DNA of 64,000 nt from Platerodrilus igneus (lineage: Eukaryota > Arthropoda > Insecta > Coleoptera > Lycidae). Made by a program: the position numbers and the translations under genes. The notes beneath the pieces are model-generated. The model was not told the DNA's origin and did not search any database. It worked only from the letters and a program-made list of their open reading frames with translations. Where the stretch lies: the NCBI GenBank assembly GCA_036346225.1, contig JARFIW010001369.1:2542001-2606000 (forward strand), in the 5' to 3' direction. Within the stretch, counting starts at the first letter, position 1. The number at the start of each line of letters is the position of its first letter. Positions 53,390 through 63,720 of this stretch are shown piece after piece.

Positions 53390-53950
53390 TTACTAAACCT
53401 AACCCTGTAATTAGAAGTGAATTTTCAACAAGATCATTAGCAGTAATTTCTCTTTAATGTTGTACCATTGTTCATACATTTACTTTATCTATGGAACACT
53501 AAATAAACAAATATTGCCAAACAGTGGTATATTAGAGATTCTTTTACTTGTAGACAAAGATCTGTATCAGTACTTTTTAAGATAAAGAAACCAATGAGTC
53601 ATAAAATTGAGTGGCAAATAAGTTTTCCACCTAGCTAAAACAGTTGCACACTGCAAGTCTTACTATTAGCAGTGAATTTATCTTGTTCCTCTGGTATTTT
53701 TAGTTTTTATTTCTAAATCGGTATTTGTAGAAAAACATGGATCAAAACTTGTAAGTACTACTTAGTTTATGTAAAAAATACCTAGTTTTTTAATTATACC
53801 TAGATATACTCGTGGACGTGTTAGAAAAGGCCTATTATTACATAAGCTTTTTAGAGGAATTATAAAATGTGGAAGAACCGAATGCGAAAATAGATAAAGA
53901 TTCAGATCAATCTGATAACAAAGCTTCTGGTAATATGGATCACCTGTTAC
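53390..53950 (+). pseudogene. piggyBac-like 5' fragment (shared with element at 57600-58180)
   Basis: The stretch is nearly identical to 57595-58175, including GATTCAGATCAATCTGATAA at about 53910, which reads as an acidic KDSDQSDNKASG segment like piggyBac N-termini. Homology stops at TGGATCACCT (about 53950), where the other copy continues into transposase. Truncated. Confidence 0.55.
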
Positions 53951-54025
53951 GTGCAATTTGCACTTTAACATTGTTAGTAGCTTAGTTTTTAATGTACGGA
54001 AGTTTCCCGCCATATTTTCAAAATA

Positions 54026-54133
54026 AAGAAAAGTAGGTTTAATGAGTCTTAAATTAAACAAAGTAAAAAGGAATAATAATAATAATTCCTTTTTACGTTG
54101 TTTAATTTAAGACTCATTAAACCTACTTTTCTT
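54026..54133. repeat. short palindrome opening the hammerhead repeat array
   Basis: AAGAAAAGTAGGTTTAATGA at 54026 is the reverse complement of sequence ending at 54133, with an AATAATAATAATAATT-type centre. It is an inverted copy of the first 50 bp of the array unit. Confidence 0.9.
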
Positions 54134-54300
54134 AAATATAACTTTGGCTATGGAAAAAGGCAGTTGAGCCGGATCTCCTCCGTGTCGACTGTTGTTAAAA
54201 CTTGCAATGTCAGGTGAAACGACACGAAGACACAAATTGTGAGCTAGGTGATGCTGTACTTCCCATAAGGTGTCTGTGTTAAATTTTACAACTTTGCTAC

Positions 54301-54345
54301 TCCTGTCCTGATGAGCCCCAATTAGGGCGAAACGCGTCGACAGGA
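54301..54345 (+). ncRNA. type I hammerhead ribozyme, complete core
   Basis: Stem I is TCCTGTC (54301-54307) with GACAGGA (54339-54345), a perfect 7-bp match. The core CTGATGA follows at once. Stem II is GCCC-loop-GGGC with loop CAATTA. The GAAA core is at 54329-54332. Stem III is minimal: A-CGCG-T, then the cleavage triplet GTC, so scission is expected after C54338. All invariant core bases are present. With only a two-base-pair stem III and palindromic ACGCGT, such motifs are known to cleave mainly as dimers, which fits a tandem array. Confidence 0.9.
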
Positions 54346-54598
54346 TGCCCTCGTGGCTGAATTTGAGTCACTTGCCAATAATTCCTTTTACTTTGTTTAA
54401 TTTAAGACTCATTAAACCTACTTTTCTCTTAAATATAACTTTTGGCTATGGAAAAAGGCAGTTGAGCCGGATCTCCTCCGTGTCGACTGTTGTTAAAACT
54501 TGCGATGTCAGGTGAAACGACACGAAGACACAAATTGTGAGCTAGGTGATGCTGTACTTCCCATAAGGTGTCTGTGTTAAATTTTACAACTTTGCTAC

Positions 54599-54639
54599 TC
54601 CTGTCCTGATGAGCCCCAATTAGGGGCGCGTCGACAGGA
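54599..54639 (+). ncRNA. degenerate second hammerhead, GAAA core deleted
   Basis: Stem I arms TCCTGTC and GACAGGA, CTGATGA and stem II are kept. The string between stem II and GCGTC is AGGGGC instead of AGGGCGAAAC, so the invariant GAAA is gone. It should not cleave. Confidence 0.85.
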
Positions 54640-54881
54640 TGCCCTCGTGGCTGAATTTGAGTCACTTGCCAATAATTCCTTTTACTTTGTTTAATTTAAG
54701 ACTCATTAAACCTACTTTTTCTTAAATATAACTTTTGGCTATGGAAAAAGGCAGTTGAGCCGGATCTCCTCCGTGTCGACTGTTGTTAAAACTTGCGATG
54801 TCAGGTGAAACGACACGAAGACACAAATTGTGAGCTAGGTGATGCTGTACTTCCCATAAGGTGTCTGTGTTAAATTTTACA

Positions 54882-55057
54882 GGCTATTGCACGCAGATAA
54901 GATGCAGACTGTCGGAATTTTAGGAAAATGCGTATGTTAGTTCAGAATAAGAAACAATGGAGATCTGCGTCTAACCAGTTCCAAGACTGAAGACTTAATG
55001 ATGATGATTATACATCACGTATGTTTAATTTCATAATTATAATATTAGCCTATCCTT
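54882..55057 (+). pseudogene. RTE 3'-tail fragment preceding LTR C
   Basis: It matches 49672-49842 almost base for base (GCACGCAGATAAGATGCAGA; GAAGACTTAATGATGATGAT) and continues into LTR C at the same point as B. Hence it belongs to the duplicated block. Confidence 0.85.
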
Positions 55058-56431
55058 TGTTACGTTTATTTTCAGCATAAATTAATTACTCCCTTTTTTT
55101 TATTTGTTAATTCATAAGCCCGCTTTGCCATAATTTTGTTAAATCGATTCCGTTTCAATTTTTAAATTCTTCAACAACATCCTGTTTACAATAAGTACGC
55201 TTTCTACAAATTTTTATATTGAACTTGTTTATTTCGAAACGTAAAGTTTATGCTATAATTAAATAGTTTATATCCTGTTTTAGGTATCCGTGAGCTTGTT
55301 ATACATTACGACCGCGTATAATGGTTTATTGTACAAATGTAAAGACTTGTTGAAGCACGGTCGCATACTATCCGATAAAACCGTGTTTTCCAGTTTTAAT
55401 CGCGAGGATTTTGCAGTTCGAATTCGTGTTATTTGAACCATTTTTGAATTTGATTCTGCAGCTTGTGCGTCGAAATATTTTCTACATCATTCGTCACAGT
55501 AACAATGCATGTTTTTTATGTTCGACAAGTAGGTGTCTTACGTGTATTGGCGAGTTATCCCGCGCTTACCCATCCTAATAAGATTCTCTTTGTAGCTTTT
55601 AGCTGGAGGCCGAATTGGTTCTTTCTTTATGTAGGTCCAACAGTTCGTTGACGTAGACCAACTGCTTTTGTCTATAGACCAACTGCTTTTGTCCGTAGAC
55701 CGCTAGTGCCCTTATGGTAACATGGTAAGTCGATACCGACGACAGTGGCGTTGCTGTGCTGACTCACCCCCGACGGATGGCAAGCTAAGTATCCAGACTC
55801 ATACAGGTATACAACTTGTTTTCTTTTGTGTATATCAATGGCATATTCCGTATCAGCGTTTGGTGTAGTTACATGATAAGAAACATTAACACTGTAGAAC
55901 TATTGTTTGTTGCTGCGAAGCGATATTATTGCTCTACAGGTGTGATGTACCATTGTTAAAAAGGTTTTACAGACACACGCTGATTCTTTTCTACTGATTG
56001 TTTTATTTTACAAACGGTATTATGTACAGTTTAAAAAGAATGTTTGCCAAAGCTCTAACGCATTAATTCTTTTCTACTGATTAGTTTATTTCCAAAAAAA
56101 TATTACGCGAAATTTTAAAAACGCTTGACAAAAGCTCTAACAGGTTTATTTACTGCTGATTAATTTTATTTTGAGTAAAATACGAGATGCGCACTTAGTA
56201 TCTAAAGTACTAAATTGTTCCTATCACATAATTGTTTGCTTTGAAATAGTAACGCTTAATTTATTTTCTTTTGCTTGTTTCTACAGAATCCTTTATTTAT
56301 TCTTAAGGTTACTAGAAAATCGTGTGGGCAATGTGTTGTTTTTTTGGTATGTAGGCGAATCCCCCCACTCTCCGTGGTTGGTAGTTAGCCTGGTATTTAC
56401 TTTTCTTCCGACTACGTCTAGGTACGTAGCA
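55058..56431 (+). mobile_element. LTR 'C' (1.37 kb)
   Basis: It starts TGTTACGTTTATTTTCAGC and ends AGGTACGTAGCA, and is very close to LTR B but without the MITE. TGGCGCCCAACG follows at 56439, a primer-binding-site-like string. No 3' partner lies downstream. Confidence 0.75.
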
Positions 56432-57594
56432 TAAATTCTGGCGCCCAACGAGGTACCCGATTTTGTTTCGTGTAACTTTGACCCCATGGGTCCGGGAATA
56501 GAATAGCCCCACGATACGACCTGCCTGTCGTAAGAGGCAACTACCGCGGCCCAACACAACACACACACACACACACTTTATACACGTCCAATCCATACCT
56601 ACACACTTCATACACCCACACACTTCATAAACACACAGTTCTACTTGGTTCTCCTTTCTTTCGTTTTCTCCTTGTACTCCTTGAACCCGTGTGGGTCCGG
56701 GAATAGAATAGCCACATAGTACGACCTGCCTGTCGTAAGAGGCGACTACAGCGGTCCAACACAACACATACACACACCCACACTTTATACACGCACAACA
56801 CCTCTACACACACACACTTCTTACACACCCACACACCCACACATACACACACACGCACGCACCCGCACACACCTACTCATACATAACTACACTGGGATTC
56901 TGTTTTATTTTCTTTTATACGATTCTTAGTTTTTTTTTGTTTTGTACTTGGTGCTCGGTGTTATTCTTTTTAGTTTTGTTTTCTTTTTTTCCGTTTCTTT
57001 CGTTCCATATTCCTCTCCTTTTTCCTGTTGCTGGTCTTCTTTGCTGTCGGTCCCTAGTCCCATTGTGTTTCGTCAATCCGCTCCTGTGGTAGGTGCTTTC
57101 TAGTTTTTCGTTTTTCTTTCTTCAGAAACCACAACTTAGGCGACTTTAGATCTAGTTGGCTATTATTTTCTTTGGTTCTTCGGTTTTGGTTACCACAGTT
57201 TGTAGAACATCGTTTCTTTTACCAGCGCTCTTCCTCTCGTTCTCCCTTGTCGTTCCTTTGCATACTTGAGGCTTGACCCTTGGGCCCTGTTTTGGCTGGT
57301 ACTGTTGGTTTTCTTCCTAGCTTCTTTCCTTTACTGTTGGTTTTCTGCAGGAAACCAATCTTTTTTTGAGGTCGAAGACTTTCCTGTTTCTCTACAAGAA
57401 ACATCCGTCCTTTAACCACTTTTTTAGTGTCGATTCCGTTCCACCTTAGTCCTCCTTGAATGCTTGTTACCCATCTTCCTTTTTTTCTTTTCTTTATTTT
57501 TCTTTTGTTGCTTTTGGTTCACTTCCGTTGATGTTCCAAGTTAATTATTTTTTTTTGTTTTTGGGTTTTTTTTTGTTTGGAGTAACACCTTGCT
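56432..57594 (+). other. leader/internal region of LTR element C, non-coding
   Basis: It is the same layout as element B, with only two minisatellite copies (motif at about 56480 and 56690) before the T/G-rich segment. No gag or pol frame is present. Differences from B are mostly single bases and short indels. Confidence 0.55.
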
Positions 57595-59170
57595 TTATGC
57601 CGATAATTTACGAACAATCGCTAATTACCAAACGTAACCCTGTAATTAGAAGTGAATTTTCAACAAGATCATTAGCAGTAATTTCTCTTTAATGGTGTAC
57701 CATTGTTCATACATTTACTTTATCTATAGAACACTAAATAAACAAATATTACCAGACAGTGGTAGATTAGAGATTCTTTTACTTGTAGACAAAGATCTGT
57801 ATCAGTACTTCATAAGATAAAGAAACCAATGGGTCATAATATTGGGTGGCAAATAAGTTGTCCACCGAGCAAAACAGTTGCACATTGTAAGTCTTACCAT
57901 TACCAGTGAAATTATCTTGTTCCTCTGGTGTTGTAAGTTTTTATTTCTAAATCGGTATTTGTTAAAAAATACGGGTCAATATTTGTAAGTGCTACTTCGT
58001 TCACGTAAAAAATACCTAGTTTTTTAATTATACCTAGATATACGCGTAGACGTGTTAAAAAAGGCCTACTATTACACAAGCTTTTAGAGGAATTATAAAA
58101 TGTGGAAGAACCGAATACGAAAACATAAAGATTCAGATCAATCTGATAACGAAGCTTCTGGTAATATGTATCACCTACCTAAAAGGATTTTATTAGCTCC
58201 GTGTTCAACAAACACACAAAATCCTGAAAATTGGTATGTAAAGCTTCAACATCCACCACATCAGTAGTGTCTGTACCAAGACAAGCGGTCAAACTTACAA
58301 CTACCTAACATTTCAAACAATGACCGTTTGGATGATACTGTTCTTTTGGAATGGTAAATACTCCCATTGATGCGTTTGAAATATTTTCAAATGACCAATT
58401 TCTTGAAGTTACAGTACGTGAAACCAATTTATATGCTGGCCAAAAAGGTTATCACAATTTAAAGGTAACTAAAAATGAAATAAGGGTAGTAATTGGCATC
58501 ATGTTGTATTCCGGATATCATATTTTACCGAGTAAGCGAATATATTGAAAAACAGTACAAATTGTCATTCACCTATTATTGTGAACGCTTAGGCGAACAA
58601 AATTTGATGATATACTGCGATACCTACACTTTGCTGACAATTCAAAAATTGACAACAATGGCAAACTGTATAAAGTGCGACCAATTTTTGATTTTCTAAA
58701 TAAATCATTCAAACTACTACGATAAGTGACTGTTACAGTATAGATGAAAGTATCATACCGTATTACGGCCATCCTGGCGCTAAACAGTTTATTCGAGGAA
58801 AACCAATAAGGTAGGCTATAAATTGTGGTGTATAGCAAGTTCAAATTGATATTTTACCATGCGGATCCATATTGTGGTACACACACTCGTTTGCCCGAAA
58901 CCCAGCTACGGACAAGGCGGCATTGTAGTTCTTGGTCTTGCTGAATATGCCAAATTATCTAAAAGTACGAAACTGTTTGTGACACTTTGTTTACGTCAGT
59001 TGGTTGACACGTAACAGTCCCTTTTAATATTAAATCTTATATATTATTTGATCATAACTTAATATTTAAACTTCCTGTTGATAAGGGTGTGATAGACTTT
59101 CAAGGATCGCGTGTTCTGCGTAAGCCGATAAGAATTGACTTTTTAGCGCAAGAGTGGGGGAATAGCGTGA
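57595..59170 (+). pseudogene. piggyBac-like transposase relic
   Basis: An acidic N-terminus (KDSDQSDNEASG) at about 58130 is followed by ENWYVKLQHPPHQ. The frame 58351-58548 reads TPIDAFEIFSNDQFLEVTVR, then ETNLYAGQKG and GIMLYSGYHILPSKR, the conserved start of the PF13843-type DDE domain. After frameshifts comes DESIIPYYGHPGAKQFIRGK with PIR, the motif preceding KxGFK in the family, and later ALVVLGLAEY. The catalytic region is broken by several stops. Decayed frames continue to about 59170. TTAA target duplications were not identified. Confidence 0.72.
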
Positions 59171-59625
59171 TTTACTCGGGAGTGCAAGAGACACTTTCGA
59201 ACCGGTACCATAAGCAGTAGCTGTTGTTCAGTATTGAGAAGAAAACCTAAACCTTTCCTTACCTTGTTTCTTTCTTTTGCTCTGTCCCCAGAGGATGCAG
59301 ATGAATTACCCGATAGAACGAACCATCGCTGCGCCAGAGATTTCTAGTCCTAAAGAAGCTTCTATTATTGAGGTTATCTGGATTACTGATGTAAGTGCTT
59401 TACTTGGGATATTATCTTAATCTAAAAATAATGCTTAGCTTCTATTTTATCTTTATCGTTTCAAATTTAAGTATTGCACAACCTGGCGTAATTTATAACC
59501 GTTAAATTATAAGTTAAAAAGTATAACAGTCAAGTAACCGACTGAATGAAACTTTCAGTTGAGAAAATTTAGGGTCCATCAACTCATATTTGGATAATGG
59601 TCATGCAGGCGTGGATTGTATTATA
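59171..59625. other. noncoding, unassigned
   Basis: Right of the piggyBac-like relic; nothing recognised. Confidence 0.4.
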
Positions 59626-59967
59626 AATAAAATCCAAAAACAGAGTATTCTTGTGTAAAAATAATATAATAGTTAGCAATATAAAAAATTACAGTAGAGC
59701 GTTTTCGGCGTTAGCCGTTTTTGGTGCCATGTCCAATTATTTTAAAACTTATATTCCATCAAACTAATTCAATAAATAGAGATCATTTAAGTTTAGTAAT
59801 TTAAATGATCTCCTTTTATTGAATTAGTTTGATGGAATATAAGTTTTTAAAATAATTGGACATGGCACTGAAGATGGCTAACGCCGAAAGCGCCCTGCTG
59901 TAATTTTTTTATATTTCTAACTATTATATTATTTTGACACGAGAATACTATGTTTTTGGATTTTATT
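59626..59967. mobile_element. 342-bp foldback MITE, arms ~165 bp, 9-bp loop
   Basis: AATAAAATCCAAAAACA at 59626 pairs with the sequence ending 59967. The arms stay complementary through GTTAGC, TTACAG, GGCGTTAGCC, ATGTCCAATTATTTTAAAA and GATCATTTAA, up to a GTTTAGTAA centre near 59795. No open frame and no clear target duplication. One arm carries CTGAAGATGGCTAACGCC followed by GAAAGCG, reminiscent of a hammerhead core with one changed base. Confidence 0.88.
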
Positions 59968-60124
59968 GAAAAATTTCGTGTACACAGCCCATGAATTTTT
60001 CATGTATTATAAATGACAAAAACGTTTGACAAGTTTGTGATGTGAAAGATATAGTGTTAGTAGAGGTACACATGCTCAAATTAGATCATTAAGACAACGG
60101 AAATGAAAAAGTATGATCTAATTT

Positions 60125-60289
60125 AAGAGACTATTCTAGGTGTTAGAAAAGGAGAGGGATTTCCAGTAAGAGATTTTAATGCAGTTGTATGTCGAGATAG
60201 AGAGGAAAAATAGAAGTGAGAAATTGAAATAGGTGATAAACTCATAATAATCTGTATTAGAAAGAAATTATTTGTATAGTTAATACAAT
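60125..60289 (+). pseudogene. RTE endonuclease fragment
   Basis: GGGATTTCCAGTAAGAGATT leads into TTTAATGCAGTTGTATGTCG, which reads RDFNAVVC, the endonuclease GDFNA motif also seen at 17690. Frames decay immediately after. Confidence 0.55.
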
Positions 60290-60522
60290 CAGGGCTGCCA
60301 CTAGTCAAGTTGAAAATTGACCAAAAAGTAAGCAAATAGTGACTTGTCAGCATGGAAATAGTGACCAAATCCAACCATGATCTACCGGGGTATATCTTAC
60401 TTCCTTAATTGAGTAACCTTTACATATCAAATATGGTTTGGTGGTTGGCATTAGTATATGAATATGTGCGTAACATTGATTATAGGTGAAATTGAGTATA
60501 TTTTTAGAAAACAATTGAAGGA

Positions 60523-61335
60523 GAAAAGTGCAAAAGATATAATAATAAAAACAGGATTTGCACAAACCAGGCTGTATTTAATAAGAAAAGCAACAGCTAT
60601 GTTCAAAGACAATTAATTAGCATAAAACAAGGAAAAAATTGCTGAAAGCAGATGTTGGAGCACAGGACTGTATGGCTGTGAAACGTAGACACTAGGAGAA
60701 GCGGGCAAGAAAAAGAGAAGCCTTTGAAATGTGATGCTACAGACATGATGAAAATATCATGGACAGACAAAGCTAAGAACAAAGAGGTGAGAAAAGTGCA
60801 AAAGATATAATAATAAAACAGGATTTGCACAAACCAGGCTGTAATTAATAAGAAAAATCAACTGCTATGTTCAAAGACACCAAGCATAGAAACAAGGAAA
60901 AGTTGCTGAAGGTATGTGTGGAGCACAGAACTGTATGGTTGCGAAACGTGGACACTAAAAGAAGCGGGCAAAAAAAAGAGAAGCCTTTGAAATGTGATGC
61001 TACAGACGTATGATGAAGATTTCATGGACAGACAAAGCTAAGAACAAAGAGGTTCTAGAAATGGTAGGGGAAGAAAGAAATATGTGAAAAATGGTAAAAA
61101 ATATGAGAGATAGGATGATAGCATGCCCACACTAAAGCATGCGGGATGCAATATATTAAAAGCATAAAAAGAAAAAAAGAGAGGTAGACGTAGACCAAGA
61201 TTAGACTATTGCACACAGATACTGAAAGATGTAGGTTGTGGGAATCCGAGGAAAATGTGTAAGTTAGCTCAGAATAGAAATTATTGGAGGTACGTGTCCA
61301 ACCAGTTCTAGTGCAGAAAATCTATTGATGAAAAA
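60523..61335 (+). pseudogene. RTE C-terminal fragments, tandemly duplicated
   Basis: Two adjacent copies of about 265 bp (about 60523-60787 and 60788-61050) both contain AAAAGTGCAAAAGATATAAT and GGATTTGCACAAACCAGGCT. The second continues to the RTE tail at about 61335. Translated remnants include LYGCET and MKISWTDKAKNKE. Non-functional. Confidence 0.75.
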
Positions 61336-62060
61336 GTAATTGTGTTTAAATCTGATGATTACAGTAAACTACTACTGGTGTTGGTTTTGCAATATTCTCA
61401 ACAAATATTGATTGTGCCGAAGGAGTAATTGGAAAACTATTGATTCGGCAAGTATCTAAGTAGTGGTGGATCTTGGTAGCTGTTAGATTGGTTAACCTCC
61501 TTCACGTACCATTAAATATTGGTGAATAAGTGGTACATTTTTTAGAAAGCAATAAAAGGGGACAAGTGCAAAAGATTTTAAAAAAAAGATTAGCACAAGT
61601 TGTGCGGTATTTAACACGATAAGGCAGTTTCTATGTGCGAAGACAATGAGCATAGAAACAAGGAAAGGATTGCTAAAAGTATATATCTGGAGCACAGCAC
61701 TGTATGGTTGCAAAAGATGGACAGTGAAAGAAGCGGACAGAAAAAAGGTTTGAAAGGTGATGACAACGTTAAGAACAAAGAAGTACTAGAAACATTAGGG
61801 GAAGAAAGGAATATGTGTAAAATAGTAAAAGATACGTGTGATAGGATGATAGGACACATGCTACGGCATGACGGAATAGCGCAGCATATATTAAAAGCAG
61901 ACAAGGAAAAAAAGAGAGGTAGAGTTACACCTTGATTAAACTATTGCCCACAGATAGTGAAAGAGGTAGGCCGTAAGAATTTCAGAGATATGTGTAAGTT
62001 AGCTCAGAATAGAAAACAGTGGAGGTACATGTTTAACTATAAGACTGAAAACCTAACGAT
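61336..62060 (+). mobile_element. RTE-derived repeat (head + RTE 3' end), third copy
   Basis: The head GGTGTTGGTTTTGCAATATT lies at 61378 and the RTE C-terminal text is open at 61633-61935 (KDTCDRMIGHMLRHDGIAQH). The tail ends AACCTAACGATGATGATG at about 62065. It is the best preserved of the three head-bearing copies. Confidence 0.7.
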
Positions 62061-62169
62061 GATGATGAATTTATTAACAAAAAAAATTTGTAGCTATTCA
62101 TAAACTGTATATTTTTCAACGCTCAATCTTTCTTCTTCTCCTTTCTGTTTTAACGTAGACAACTACTCC

Positions 62170-63720
62170 ATTTTTTTCTTTTTCACTTATAATTTGTAGC
62201 AGCATTTGTAGCGCAAGTGAAGTCTAGGAGTTCTTTTGTTATTGGAAATAAATAATTTATCTTTAATATTTCTTCTTGGATTTAACATCTTTAGTGGCAA
62301 TGGTCCATTGTATTTTGTAGTATCCACCTGATTGGGAAAATCCCCTTTCTACATCTATACTTCCATGTGATAATATTAAGTATATTTGAACAACATTTGC
62401 CACTGTTGGGAATTTTGATTTTCCATCAGGATTTTTCATATATACAAAATTTTGTCATAACTTTCCATTGGTACATTTTCATTTTTGATTCAATTTTATG
62501 TAACTGAAGTGATTTCCATTCATTTTGTAGGATGCCAGTTGATATTTGTGTGGGAAGAGCTTTGGAAACCTTCGCCAGATAACTATAATTGCGAACTAAG
62601 TTTTTCTCCTTATGTTGTAAAAAGCGCAAATTCTTTAAGAAGTCTGTTACTGGTGGGGCGAACAGAGATGATTTCATAAGAAGATGCTTGCAGCTTGATA
62701 TGTAATGTTGTATTCCGTTCAAAAAACAAACTTCTTTTTCAGGTTTGCCTTTTAAGCTGACGATAACTTTTTAACCTCTACAAGATTTTGTGAAAAGAAA
62801 ACCTTCTTCTTGTCCCAAACAAGTTTCATTTAATTCTTTTGCTACATTTGAGTTGCGTATTCTGTTAATAAGAGTTACGAAGATACATCGTAATTCATCA
62901 TACATGAGATGAATCAAAGATTCTCCCATTTGGAATCTTTTGGCAAGCCCTTTGAATAAATCTGCATTTGATATGAGAAACCATGGTTCAGCTTTGTAAA
63001 TTGGGTTTTTAAGAAACTCTGCAATGATATTGTATTTTTTTGTTCCTATCAAAGAAGTATTTTTGTTGAAATAAAATTAGGAAAATACGTTTCTAATGCT
63101 GTACTTTGTTCGGGCACTTTTTCGCAAGAATCTCTCAATGTCAGCATCTTGAGGTTACATACATGATGTAGAATTTTTTTCTTAGGAGCGTTGCTGCTTT
63201 CTTGTACTACTGTATAATCCTCCCGCCCATTGGGAAACCCATCGAAAAAATTAAATATCGCTATTGTTGCATCTGAACATTCTTGGCTCCGTTCTGATAA
63301 ATCTTTGAGGAAGATGTTGTGTACAATGTTTATGTCGTATGTGCCTAGGTTGATAGCCCGCTTCCTCTTCTTTTCAAACCTTCTACGTTTACTAATCTTT
63401 GAATTTTTTTTTACATTTGGCATATCATTACCAAGGAATAGCATATTATTTTGAAACAAATTCGTGTCTAGAGCAGTAAAAAAGTGTTTACAAGTTCTGC
63501 GCCTATTGCATGACAGAAAAATGTTTTAATGTGTTTTGAAAGAACTTTTCTATTTTTGTTAGACCAAAATTTTATGGCTACTTACAGTTCTTTTTGATTT
63601 TGTGCAATTGTTGTTTCATCAAACTGTAAACTATATTAAGACCATTGAGAATCTTTTAAAATTTCTTCGACGACAGCCAGATAGGACTTTACTGCGAGGT
63701 TAAGGACACAATTTGATCTA
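62170..63720 (-). pseudogene. hAT-like transposase relic
   Basis: Reading leftwards from about 63720: LAVKSYLAVVEEILKDSQWS, then LQFDETTIAQNQKEL (first catalytic Asp region), a break, then MLFLGNDMPNVKKNSKI (second Asp motif, family LGSDGPNVxK) in the frame 63459-63049. It continues with ETYFPNF, then in frame 63052-62771 with FLKNPIYKAEPWFLI and GESLIHLMYDELRCIFVTLI. The next frame, to 62426, holds CKHLLMKSSLF and LQNEWKSLQLHK. Finally, at about 62350, VQIYLILSHGSIDVERGFSQ is the hAT C-terminal dimerisation motif. Order and motifs fit the insect DUF4371/hAT-like family. At least four frame breaks make it dead. Confidence 0.75.

Larger units (their letters stand above)
54081..54881 (+). repeat. 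~300-bp tandem repeat array (2.7 copies) carrying a hammerhead ribozyme
   Basis: Units start at about 54081, 54378 and 54672, each at AATAATTCCTTTTA or similar. They run through GAGCCGGATCTCCTCCGTGT and GAAACGACACGAAGACACAA to the hammerhead and TGAATTTGAGTCACTTGCC. Hammerhead-to-hammerhead spacing is 298 bp. Copies are more than 95% alike by eye. The third copy stops at 54881, before its ribozyme, where an RTE fragment begins. Tandem repeats with type I hammerheads are the hallmark of animal retrozymes and of Penelope-like element terminal repeats (established knowledge). Which of the two this is cannot be told here; no Penelope coding sequence was seen. Confidence 0.88.
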
